From positions 54,298,101-54,362,100 of the forward strand of contig CM069872.1 in NCBI GenBank assembly GCA_036172665.1: a stretch of DNA of 64,000 bases, in the 5' to 3' direction. The notes below the pieces were generated by a model. That model saw only the letters and a program-made list of their open reading frames with translations, was not told where the DNA came from and made no database searches. This document shows positions 55,237-64,000 of the stretch, piece after piece. Every line of letters begins with the position of its first letter. The stretch's first letter is position 1. Source of the DNA: Prosopocoilus inquinatus (Eukaryota > Arthropoda > Insecta > Coleoptera > Lucanidae). The translations under genes were made by a program, and so were the position numbers.

Positions 55237-56601
55237 CTAGAGTCCTTCTTCATTTCCGCAAGCAACCACCTCCACGGATGGACTATCCGCGGAGGACTCC
55301 TCAACGTCCGTCGAGGAGCTCTCCTCGGAATCACGATTGTCACTACGCCGCCTTCCACCTCCCGTTGGGGGTTTCGCTTGGTTCATGTAATCCACCACCA
55401 ATTCCAAACCGATCAGCGCCCTCAAATCCTTCACGCGCTTCTTCTCCTTTATTTCCTCCTCGGTCTCTTCCTCCCTCGTCTCCACGACGCCACCGCCGCC
55501 GCCGTTTTTTTCTTTTTCGCACTCCACTTTGCACACCCCCAACTCCCTGTATATTCTTCCGATGTTGCTCATGATGTAGTTGCTTCCGGTTAGATTCCGG
55601 GTCGTCTCAAACCCCATGGACTTGACGTCGAATTTCCTCTCCTCTTTGCCGCCCTTACTGTTGCTGCTCAGGTTCATGGGGATGTTCTTGGTGTTCCCCG
55701 GAATCGGGACGCTGAACGCGGACATGTGCCTCGATTGCTGGAACTTGTTGTGGTGGTGGGCCTCTTCCGGCGGTTGCGTCGCCGTGTGCGGGGGATCCCC
55801 CCCGTCGTCTTTGTCGTTCTTCCTATCGTAGATGTGACCGGAAACCCGCAAGTCTATGAAGAAGTGCAGGGGGTCGAAGCCGTAAGGCGGGGGGTATAAC
55901 GGGGGGTACCAAATAGGCGGCGGCGGTGGCAGCATTAAATTGGGGTGAGTCGACGCGTCTTGGTTTAGGTTGGCTTGAGGCACCGCCGGGAACATCAGCG
56001 GGGGTTGAGTGATGCCGGGGAGCTCTTGCTTACTGCTGGTATCCAAGGCGCATGCGTAATGGGGGTTGTTATTACTTGGGGTCATCGACACGACACTCTC
56101 GCTCATTTTCGTGCTGCAACTGCTTCCGCTGTTATTATTACTATTGTTATTATTATTGTTTAAACCGATCTTCCCCATGGTCAACTCTAGGGGTCGCTCG
56201 ATGAGTCTTTTGGTGTCGTAGGGCGACGCGGTGAACGGTTCAATTAAACTCACAGTTGGTTGTTCGGGTTTCGGGGGTGACTTGGGGGTGTCCCGCTGGT
56301 AATATTCGGCCCTGGCTTGCGTCCAGGAGCGTTTCCTCGGTCGTCTTTGATGGTGGTGGTGGTGGTGGACCGCAGCCCCGGGCAACCTGCCGGTCACGTT
56401 CTGCTGCTGGTCGGTTTTGGCCTGCACGAAGGAGCGCAGCATTTCGCTGAAGAAGTAGCTGTTGGGGACGATGGGCATGTTGTAGAGGTAGGGGGGCGTG
56501 GCTGCTAGCAATCTCGACACCAGGTCGGTGTTTCTGAAGTCTAACGGTGACGCTCTTGGGGGTTTCGGTTGGGGTTGGAGTTCCTCGTTCGCCGAAGACA
56601 T
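55237..56601 (-). CDS. Proline-rich, probably nuclear protein, 454-residue last exon
   Basis: A single open frame follows acceptor TTTGCAG placed directly before the ATG at 56601, so a leader (or further coding) exon lies to the right. Residues 17-62 form a conserved-looking hydrophobic block (SPLDFRNTDLVSRLLA, then SYFFSEMLRSFVQAK). A His run and basic RRPRKRSW at 79-93 look like a nuclear localisation signal. Asn and Pro runs follow at about 148-157 and 225-240. Around 247-260 is FFIDLRVSGHIYDR, and near 339-356 NYIMSNIGRIYREL. The tail is Glu/Lys-rich, ending at 391-410 with DLRALIGLELVVDYMNQAK, then an acidic Ser-rich end. PLELT and PMNLSS loosely resemble CtBP-binding PxDLS motifs. I do not recognise the family; a transcriptional cofactor is only an inference. 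Confidence 0.75.
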   Translation of the reverse strand: MSSANEELQPQPKPPRASPLDFRNTDLVSRLLAATPPYLYNMPIVPNSYFFSEMLRSFVQAKTDQQQNVTGRLPGAAVHHHHHHQRRPRKRSWTQARAEYYQRDTPKSPPKPEQPTVSLIEPFTASPYDTKRLIERPLELTMGKIGLNNNNNNSNNNSGSSCSTKMSESVVSMTPSNNNPHYACALDTSSKQELPGITQPPLMFPAVPQANLNQDASTHPNLMLPPPPPIWYPPLYPPPYGFDPLHFFIDLRVSGHIYDRKNDKDDGGDPPHTATQPPEEAHHHNKFQQSRHMSAFSVPIPGNTKNIPMNLSSNSKGGKEERKFDVKSMGFETTRNLTGSNYIMSNIGRIYRELGVCKVECEKEKNGGGGGVVETREEETEEEIKEKKRVKDLRALIGLELVVDYMNQAKPPTGGGRRRSDNRDSEESSSTDVEESSADSPSVEVVACGNEEGL

Positions 56602-58344
56602 CTGCAAAGGACAAATTCCGTTGAAGCACTCGTGTAAATACTTACTTGCGCGGGGCAAGGTAATGTGCAATCATTTGAAAATCGAAATTTTTTAGTAAAT
56701 TTTATTTTCTACCATTGGCGGGACAGTAATTTTTTTAGTATTGTTACGAATTTATTTTAAAATAAAAGATCTATGCAACTAACAAACTAATTTATTTGAA
56801 ACGTTACACTAATTTATTTAACTAGGCATAATAATTTATTTAAACATAGGTCAAGCGATCAGTTGTTAACTTTAATGTGTACTGAACTGGGATTCCCCGA
56901 CTGATTGCTTGAATCTGCCGGCTGACGAAGATTCGGGGGCGCGCGGCGACATACTGTCTGTCAAATTTTCTTCACCCAGCAGATTCCGTCTCGCAAATCA
57001 GGCAGATGTTCTCGAAGCGTCGAGACTTGGCGCGCCAGGCTCTGACGCGCGTAAGAATAGTTCGTCAGGCATTAGATCGTCACATTATTAGTATTAGATA
57101 TTTCATTCCAACGATTACTTTAACTAAAGCGGTTGATATATTTTAAAGCGACATGCTCTTAAGCATAATTTTGTACAGATCGAAATTTCCTTCCAATTCG
57201 GTTACCCCTAACAGACAAGGATAAAAATAGTCAGTTGATTGGTACGCCTGCGGCTGTAAGATTTGCGCGTTGCACGGGAAAACGACTTATTTTTCATCGA
57301 CTTATTTTTCATCGATTTTGTTTTTAATTAAAATTAAATTTTTTTTAATTGAAAGCTTAACGTTGCAACAAAATGCTGGCCCAGTGTTGCCAACTCGCCA
57401 AGTTTCAAAGTATTCAAAATCGTATTTTATCGTTACTTAATAATAATAATGAATAAAACTTGTAAATTATTTGCTTTCATGTTTCGAACGATGCGATCGT
57501 CATTTGTTTACGGATTGTTTCTTAAATTTAAAATTTGCCCCCTCCAAACATTTTCGGCTGTGTTGAATTTATTTTGCGATCGTCATTTGTTTATTTATCA
57601 TCGATTGCTGTTTGCAAATTAGACCTCAAATAATTTGTCATTTCTCTTAATTTCTGAAATTTTCCGTCATTTTTGCTTTACTGTTGCGTTCGGCAGTTGA
57701 TTTCTTTTTTTTTGTTTTTGAATCGAACGATTTTCTTTCTTTTTTTGTTTTGTTTTTCTACATTTTCTGAAATTTTTTTCCATTCGCGACCGCCATTACG
57801 ATCGCCGTTACGTTTTTCCAAGAGACACAAACGTTCTTGTTAATATATGTCCTTATTTCTCATTTGTTTTTCGAAATTCAACAATCAAAAACTCATCTTC
57901 TTTTGTTTCTTTTTCTTTGTCTTTTTTCTTCTTCTAAATTTTCAATTACCTCGTCATGTCTTGAATGTTTTCTGTTAATTGTTTCTCTTTGTTTTTAATT
58001 TAAAGAAATTTTAAATCTTAGGTTCGATTTTCTTCTCATTTGTTTTTCGAAATTTAATAATCAAGAAACACATCTTCTTTTGTTTTTTTTCTTTTTCTTT
58101 TTTTTTCTTCTAAATTTTCAATTACCTCGTCATGTCTTGAATGTTTTCTGTTAATTGTTTTATTTTTCTTTTAATTTAAAGAAATTTTAAATCTTAGGTT
58201 CTTACATTTTTTTCTTCCATCGATCGTCATTTGTTTTTCTCATTTTGATTTAAGGTTTTCGTTTGGTTGGAGTCATTTGTTTTTCTCGTTTTTATTTCAT
58301 TCGGATCGAGTTATTTCTCGACGGTCAAATTTTTTTTTCTAACG
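56602..58344. other. Upstream region of the 454-residue gene; AT- and T-rich
   Basis: No leader exon for the preceding gene can be assigned. At 57640-58340 the plus strand becomes T-rich, with a duplicated segment (AAACTCATCTTCTTTTGTTT, and CAATTACCTCGTCATGTCTT near 57944 and 58119). Confidence 0.4.
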
Positions 58345-58514
58345 ATCCCCCGATCTTAACACCTCCTGATAAATTTATCTGCGGGTTAATATCCTTGGAA
58401 ACCATTGTGATTGTGCCGGTTAATTTAATACCTTAGCAAAACCGTTGTTGACGCAATGGTTTCCAAGGATATTAACCCGCAGATAAATTTATCAGGAAGT
58501 GTTAAGATCGGGCC
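58345..58514. mobile_element. Near-perfect foldback element with GGCCCG-type ends
   Basis: CCCCGATCTTAACACCTCCT and the inverse AGGAAGTGTTAAGATCGGGC close a hairpin with about 60-base arms, continuing through GATAAATTTATCTGCGGGTT, AATATCCTTGGAAACCATTG and their inverses. The loop is about 45 bases. The arms share GATAAATTTATCTGC and CCTTGGAAAC with 41368-41507. Confidence 0.85.
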
Positions 58515-58638
58515 GAAATTGTTTTTAATTTTTGTTGTTCTTGTTGGCATCAGTGTCTCGACTTTGAAAGTAAGCTCAAAACTTTTGTACAAAATCCGAG
58601 TCGTATTTTTAAACCATTTTGGACAAAAAAAAAAAAAA

Positions 58639-58654
58639 TTACAGGGAACTGTAT
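58639..58654. mobile_element. Diverged single-arm remnant of the TTACAG foldback family
   Basis: TTACAGGGAACTGTAT, two changes from the family palindrome, with CGTATTTTTAAACCATTTTG before it as in other right arms. Confidence 0.5.
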
Positions 58655-58779
58655 TTGTGCAGTAATTCTTTTGTTTGTTTTCGACCGTAGCTTAGAAACT
58701 GGTCACTCTCAGTCATTGACAATTGTTGAGTTCAGTGTCGCCAACTGTACAAAAAAAAAAATCAGAGCCCACTTTAATA

Positions 58780-59035
58780 ATTAGGAATTCATTTGAAGGC
58801 GTGGTACCCACTTCTGCTTCTTCTTCTTCTTAATTTTTTTCTTTTTAATTCTTTGTTGCGTAATACCGAATGATTTTCAATATCTGAGGTTTATTTGTTG
58901 GATTGGCAACATTTTTCTTCAATGTTATGTGTATACTTTGGTTTATGTTATGTCCTCAGTGTTCCCAACCCACTAACTTTGCTTTAATCATTTACAGCCG
59001 GTCAGTAGCGTGCCTTCAAATGAATTCCTAATTAA
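58780..59035. mobile_element. Possible foldback element with TTAGGAATTCATTTGAAGGC arms
   Basis: TTAGGAATTCATTTGAAGGC at about 58782 is inverse to GCCTTCAAATGAATTCCTAA at about 59011. A third, direct copy (GAGGAATTCATTTGAAGGC) is at about 59311, so several partial copies overlap here. TTGCCAA-type motifs lie nearby. Confidence 0.5.
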
Positions 59036-60009
59036 TGTTGGCTACGATTTCAGTGTTTTCTCTCCGAAATGTTTAGAACACTGACAGCTGTCCAGTTAAT
59101 TATGTGAAATGTCAAATTGCGACATTTTGTATTTTCAATTATTTATTTTTTCTTATTGTAACACAATTCTTTTATTATTGAAATATATTTTGGAACAGGT
59201 AGACTATAAACTAGAAAATGGTCATTGTCAGTTATTGACAACAACCGTCCTGGCATTCTTGGATTAAGTGTTGCCAATAGTATAAAAAAAAAATCACGGC
59301 CTACTTTAGTGAGGAATTCATTTGAAGGCTGCACGGTACTTATATGCAATCGCTGTTGCAAAAGTTGATTTTTTTACGTTTACTGCATATTGGCCAATCG
59401 TGTAAGATGTGTTGCCTATACAAACAGATCAGGTGGCCTTGATTTTCAAATGTTTAAACTCTGTACTAGTAGGCGTGGACGGGAAAAAGAGAACGTTCGG
59501 AAATTCGCTCGTCAGTTACAAATAACGCCTTTCCGTTCTCTTTTCGCTGTCGACGATTGTGCTACATTATTACCTAGTTTAATTTCCCGCAATAAAAATG
59601 CTAATTAATGAAGACGCCCGCTGTGGCAGAGCGTCGCGCGCGCTGCCAACTTACTACTTCGGAACGAACGAACGAACGAACTCGGGGAGAAGAAACTTCT
59701 GTGTGTATTATTTCTCGGGGGTTTTAAAATAATTACTTATCATTTAAAATCTGAGAAACTTCAGAGATAAATTCGCCCCGCTGCCGTCGCCACCATCGTC
59801 GCCTTTCTTTTTGTTTGCGACGGAGTTTGCTGCAACTTTTGTTTTTTTCTCTCTTTCTCTCTCTTATTCGTCATTTATTTCGTTTCCGAATTAATTATCT
59901 TTCTCCGGCGGACAATTAAGGGAAATTACTTTATTTATGATGCAAATTAAGCGGGTGGTGGGGGGAGGGGGTGACGTCGGTCCGGCGGCGAACGTGTGCG
60001 CCCAACCAG
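59036..60009. other. Spacer, no gene seen
   Basis: Mixed composition; GC-richer near 59620 and 59960. The 72-codon ORFs have no recognisable domain. Confidence 0.35.
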
Positions 60010-62930
60010 AAAATGAAAAATTCAAAAGCTGCTCGATGAACTCTTTGTTTCGATTGAACGTTTGATGTTGTGGACTCTAATTGAAAAAAAAAATGCTCAG
60101 TGTTGCCAACGGTCGAATAGAAAAGTACCTAACCAGAAAATGAAAAATGCAGAAGCTTCTTGATGAACTCTTTTTAATTGAACATTTGATCTTGTGCGTC
60201 AAATTGACATAAACAAACACTCAATGTTGCCAACGGTCGAAAATAAAAGTGCCCAACCAGAAAATGAATAATTCAAAAGCTGCTCGATGAACTATTTATT
60301 TTAATTGAACATTTGACGTCAAATTAAAATAAATAAATACTCAATGTTGCCAATGGTCGAAAATAAAAGTGCCCAATCAGAAAATAAAAAATTCAAAAGC
60401 TGCGAAAAATATTTTAAAAAATGAAGGAAAATGTTTTCAAAAAAAATGAAGGAAAGTGTTCTAAAAAAATTCCCTAATCTTTAAAATCTTTTTGTTTTTT
60501 TTTTCATTTTTGTTTCTTTCAGTTTTTTTAAAATAATTTCCGTTTTGGTATGCCCCAACTCATTTAGAGGGCGCCAAAATATGGAGCGGCACGTGGCGCA
60601 CGCGAAACCAAAATTTCGTTTTCTTCAACTGAGGGGTCTGAACAAAGTTTGAGAAGTTTTTGGGGGGGCTCGCGGCAACTACGAACTCGAAAAAAGTGAA
60701 GGAAAATGTCTAGAAAAAATGAAGGCAAATGTTTTCAAAAATGAAGGAAAATGTTTTCAAAAATTAAGGAAAATGTTTTAAAGAAGATGAAGGAAAATGT
60801 TTCAAAAAAAAATCTAAATCCCTAATGTTTAAAATCTTTTCATTTTTGTTTCTTTCAATTTTTTTAAAATAATTTTGATAATTGACCGTTTTCAGTATGC
60901 CCCGAATTATCTGTCAGAGGGCGCCAAAATGTGGAGCGACATGCGGGCGGTTTTCGGCCTCCCGGGGGCCCTGTAACCAGCAAAATTTCGTTTTTTTCAA
61001 CTGAGGGGTCTGAACATAAGTTCAGATGAGAGAAGTTTGGATTACTCGTTTTTGGGGGCTCGCGGCAGCTACGAACTCGAGAAAAGTGAAGGAAAATGTT
61101 TTCAAAAATGAAGGAAAATGTTTTAAAAAAAATCCCTAATCAAAATCTTTTTGTTTTTTCCGTTTTTTCAACTGAGGGGTCTGAACAGAAGTTTGAGAAG
61201 TTAGGATTACTCGTTTTTGGGGACTCGCGGCAACTAGGAACTTGAAAAAAGTGAAGGAAAATGTTTAGAAAAATGTTTAGAAAAATAAAGGAAAATGTTT
61301 TCAAAAAATGAAGGAAAATGTTTTCAAAAAAAATTCCCTAATGTTTAATTTTTTTAAAAACCTTTCTGTTTGCTCCATCTTTCCAACGTTTGATGTTGTA
61401 TGTCAAATTGAAATAAACAAATACTCAATGTTGCCAATGGTCGAAAATAAAAGTGCCCAACCAGAAAGTGAAAAAATCAAAAGCTGCTCGATGAACTCTT
61501 CATTTCAATTGAATATTTGATCTTGTGTGTCTTTGTCCGTCACGATCGACTCGACTTATCACGCATCACAATTTTCTTTTTTCTTTCTTGTAGGCGTTTT
61601 GTTAAGGTTTGTCGATTTTCTTTTGTTTCTGTTTTTCTCTTCCTTGTACTTCCTCGGCGGCAAAATCGCACGCACCAATTGTTTTACATTTTTCGAAACT
61701 GCGAGAATGGCAAACTTTCTCTTTTTTCTTTGCCGAACGGATGACTTTTCCTTTGTTTCTTTCGCTTCGCAAACGTCGATAGTTCATTGTTTTTTTTTTC
61801 GTTTTTTGTTTCAGTTTTCCTTTGTTTTCATTGATTTCTTTTTTGTTCTTTTTACCCACTTGAAGTCTTCGAACAATTCGTCATTAATTTGTGTTTTTTT
61901 TTTCTTTCTTCTCACAGATCACAATTTTCTTTTTTCTGGTATTCGTTTTGTTAAGGTTTGTCGATTTTCTTTTGTTTCTATATTTCTGTTCTTTGTATTT
62001 CCTCGGCGACTAAATTTTCCGAAACTGCGACAATGGCAAACTTGGCACTCTTTTTTCTTTGCCGAACGGAAATAAGAAATACGAACGAATGTGAAAGAAG
62101 AATTTTAAAATAATTTGTTTTGGGCTGCCGCAAATTTAAAATGACTTCCTCCCCGGCGGCGTCTGCGCAGTGCTCGCAAGAAAAAAAGCTCAATGTTGCC
62201 AACAGTCGAAAAGAAAAGTATCTAACCAGAAAACGAAAAATTCAGAAGCTGCTCGATGAACTCTTCATTTCAATCGAAAATTGACGTTGCGTATTTCAAA
62301 CTGAATAAAAAGAAATCCTCAATGTTGCCAATTGTCGGAAGTAAAAGTGCCTTACCACGAAACGAAAAATTCAAAGGCAGCTCGATGAACTCTTCATTTC
62401 AATCGAAAATTGACGATGAACTCTTCATTTCAATCGAAAATTGACGTTGCGTATTTCAAACTGAATAAAAAGAAATTCTCAATGTTGCCAATTGTCGGAA
62501 GTAAAAGTGCCTTACCACGAAACGAAAAATTCAAAGGCAGCTCGATGAACTCTTCATTTCAATCGAACATTTGACGCTGCGTACTTAACAAATCGAATAA
62601 AAAGAAATACTCAATGTTGCCAATGGTCGAAAATAAAAGTGCCTTACCACGAAACGAAAAATTCAAAGGCAGCTCGATGAACTCTTCATTTCAATCGAAA
62701 ATTGACGATGAACTGTTCATTTCAATCGAAAATTGACGTTGCGTATTTCAAACTGAATAAAAAGAAATTCTCAATGTTGCCAATTGTCGGAAATAAAAGT
62801 GCCTTACCACGAAACGAAAAATTCAAAGGCAGCTCGATGAACTCTTCATTTCAATCGAACATTTGACGTTGCGTACTTAACAAATCGAATAAAAAGAAAC
62901 ACTCAATGTTGCCAATGGTCGGAACAAAAA
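60010..62930. repeat. Interspersed tandem arrays of TGTTGCCAA monomers and other short units
   Basis: TCARTGTTGCCAAYNGTCG recurs near 60097, 60220, 60340, 61425, 62191, 62319, 62479, 62610, 62771 and 62903, each followed by AAAAGTGCC and AAAGCTGCTCGATGAACTCT-like sequence; spacing is about 120-160. At 60400-61340 these alternate with GAAGGAAAATGTTTTCAAAA arrays and three copies of AACTGAGGGGTCTGAACA (about 60629, 61000, 61169). At 61550-61930 a T-rich segment carries a partial duplication (ATCACAATTTTCTTTTTTCT at 61566 and 61919). Confidence 0.85.
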
Positions 62931-64000
62931 AAGTAACTGATCACGTGGCTTCGATTTTCAAACGATTCCGGGGGTTTTTGAGTTGATTTTGAAACAATTT
63001 GCGATGTGATTGGGATTTAATTAATGATATGCGCCCGCGGCCATCCACCATTGTTTGCTGCACGATTCTAAAGGGCGGCGGAGGGTGGGGGAGGGGGTTG
63101 GGGGACGGGAGGGGTAGTACATCATGACGTAAGATTCCAGTAAATCATTAATAAGTCCGTTTCGTGGTGCACGTGATAATTATCAAGATCGCCGCGCCGG
63201 GAATGATCTAAGATGGGAATTAAGCCATTTGCAGATTGGTCCGAGCCTAATTAAATCATCTGTGTTTGCAGTGAGCACTGTGGGGTAGGGGGGGGAGGAA
63301 GGGTTGTCAAGGGGGTGGTGGTGGTGGTGGAGAGGGGTTAATAATTCATCATGTCCATACCTTAAGATTATTACACAATACTGGCGATGCTGCGCCGGAT
63401 GTCTCACAGGAAACGTCTTGGTCTTTAGTAATTTGTAATAAAGCAAAGAAGGAGTAGGTGGGGGGGAGAAAGGGGATCGATTTTTTCTTCTTTTCTTTTG
63501 TTATTGTTCAGAGGGGAAATTTCAATTTCGCTGTTCGGAGTGGGTGAGTGAGTGAGTGAGTAGCTAGGAGTATTATACATACTAGATACATAGATAAACG
63601 AGGCGAACGAATAATATTGAAAAGTCGCAGTGGCGGCGGCGGCGGCGGCAGCAGCATTTGAATGCACGTTTCATTAGCCTAGATGTATTGCGGGACAATG
63701 CATGTGGCTTCCCGAGTCCCGCAAGTTACACAGTTATCAACTGGGAACAACAATGCGGTCCAAAGTTCACGGAAGTGGAGCTTTTGCAAGGTGATACGTG
63801 GTGTGGCTCGGCCTGCCCCGATGTTTCTATCGGGCTTGCAACAATGGTCGAGACGGGCATTGTAAGCCCAGCAGACGCAAGACAATGAGGATGAAAACAA
63901 TCAGCATCGCCATAGCGATGCACCATCACCGCGGGCAACTGGTTTCACATTCCAATTTGCGTTGTTGGTGGTGGTGGTGGTGGTGGTGGTGTGGTGGTAC
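62931..64000. other. Right-end region with simple repeats
   Basis: Several GGTGG, GGGAG and GGC triplet runs (63070-63110, 63310-63335, 63630-63660, 63965-63995). Overlapping 70- to 87-codon ORFs on both strands lack a recognisable family. A gene beginning beyond the edge could use this as upstream or UTR sequence. Confidence 0.35.

Noticed and set aside
61527..62075. 182-codon plus-strand ORF
   Set aside because: Phe/Ser-rich translation of a T-rich, partly duplicated segment.
63658..63938. ORFs of 60-76 codons on both strands at the right edge
   Set aside because: They overlap one another in several frames, with no family resemblance and no supporting splice signals.
1..64000. CRISPR-like arrays, tRNA, rRNA and prokaryotic operons
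   Set aside because: The tandem repeats have units of 90-500 bases without constant spacers, no cloverleaf with A and B boxes stood out, and gene structure is intron-rich eukaryotic.

Overview
This is a eukaryotic nuclear window, most likely from an insect. Genes are split by GT-AG introns, the DNA is very AT-rich, and foldback transposons and satellite-like tandem repeats fill most of the space. An arthropod-type core promoter (TATAAA about 30 bases upstream of TCAGTC) and jockey-like reverse transcriptase scraps fit this. I cannot name the species. There are no bacterial operons, CRISPR arrays or recognisable tRNA/rRNA genes.

Layout. At 1-9.2 kb lies what looks like the 5' part of a leftward gene: a TATA promoter and signal-peptide exon near 9.0-9.2 kb, and a phase-compatible 39-base exon at 1.8 kb. 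The 7-kb intron between them holds three tandem-repeat arrays; the rest of the gene lies off the left edge. From 9.7 to 16 kb there are tandem repeats, T-rich satellite-like DNA and a foldback family carrying the palindrome TTACAGGAAACTGTAA.

From 16.1 to 34.5 kb is the main gene content: five complete head-to-tail minus-strand paralogues of the saccharopine dehydrogenase-like oxidoreductase SCCPDH. All have six coding exons with the same intron phases and predict 421-427 aa. Copies 2 and 3 are nearly identical through their gene bodies but much less alike in flanks and 3' UTRs, which suggests gene conversion. Copy 5 needs a GC-AG intron. Nested foldback elements and LINE scraps sit between and inside the copies.

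At 36.8-38.7 kb a plus-strand GKAP1 orthologue (G-kinase anchoring protein 1) has five exons followed by two alternative tiny last exons. From 39 to 55 kb there are further satellites (one an alternating 244/280-base higher-order repeat), one possible terminal exon at 46.6-46.7 kb, a near-identical 0.5-kb duplication, and an isolated 0.9-kb GC-rich island. At 55.2-56.6 kb a minus-strand exon encodes 454 aa of a proline-rich, probably nuclear protein that I do not recognise. The right end (56.6-64 kb) is mostly foldback elements and tandem repeats, with no gene I can support.

The genes do not form a pathway. The SCCPDH array is a local lineage expansion, probably in lipid-droplet or ER-associated metabolism. 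The most unusual material is the repeat architecture: a recurring palindromic foldback family, a second foldback family with GGCCCG ends (one copy has a nearby unoccupied paralogous site), a hairpin with compensatory changes at two loci, and strand-asymmetric T-rich domains.
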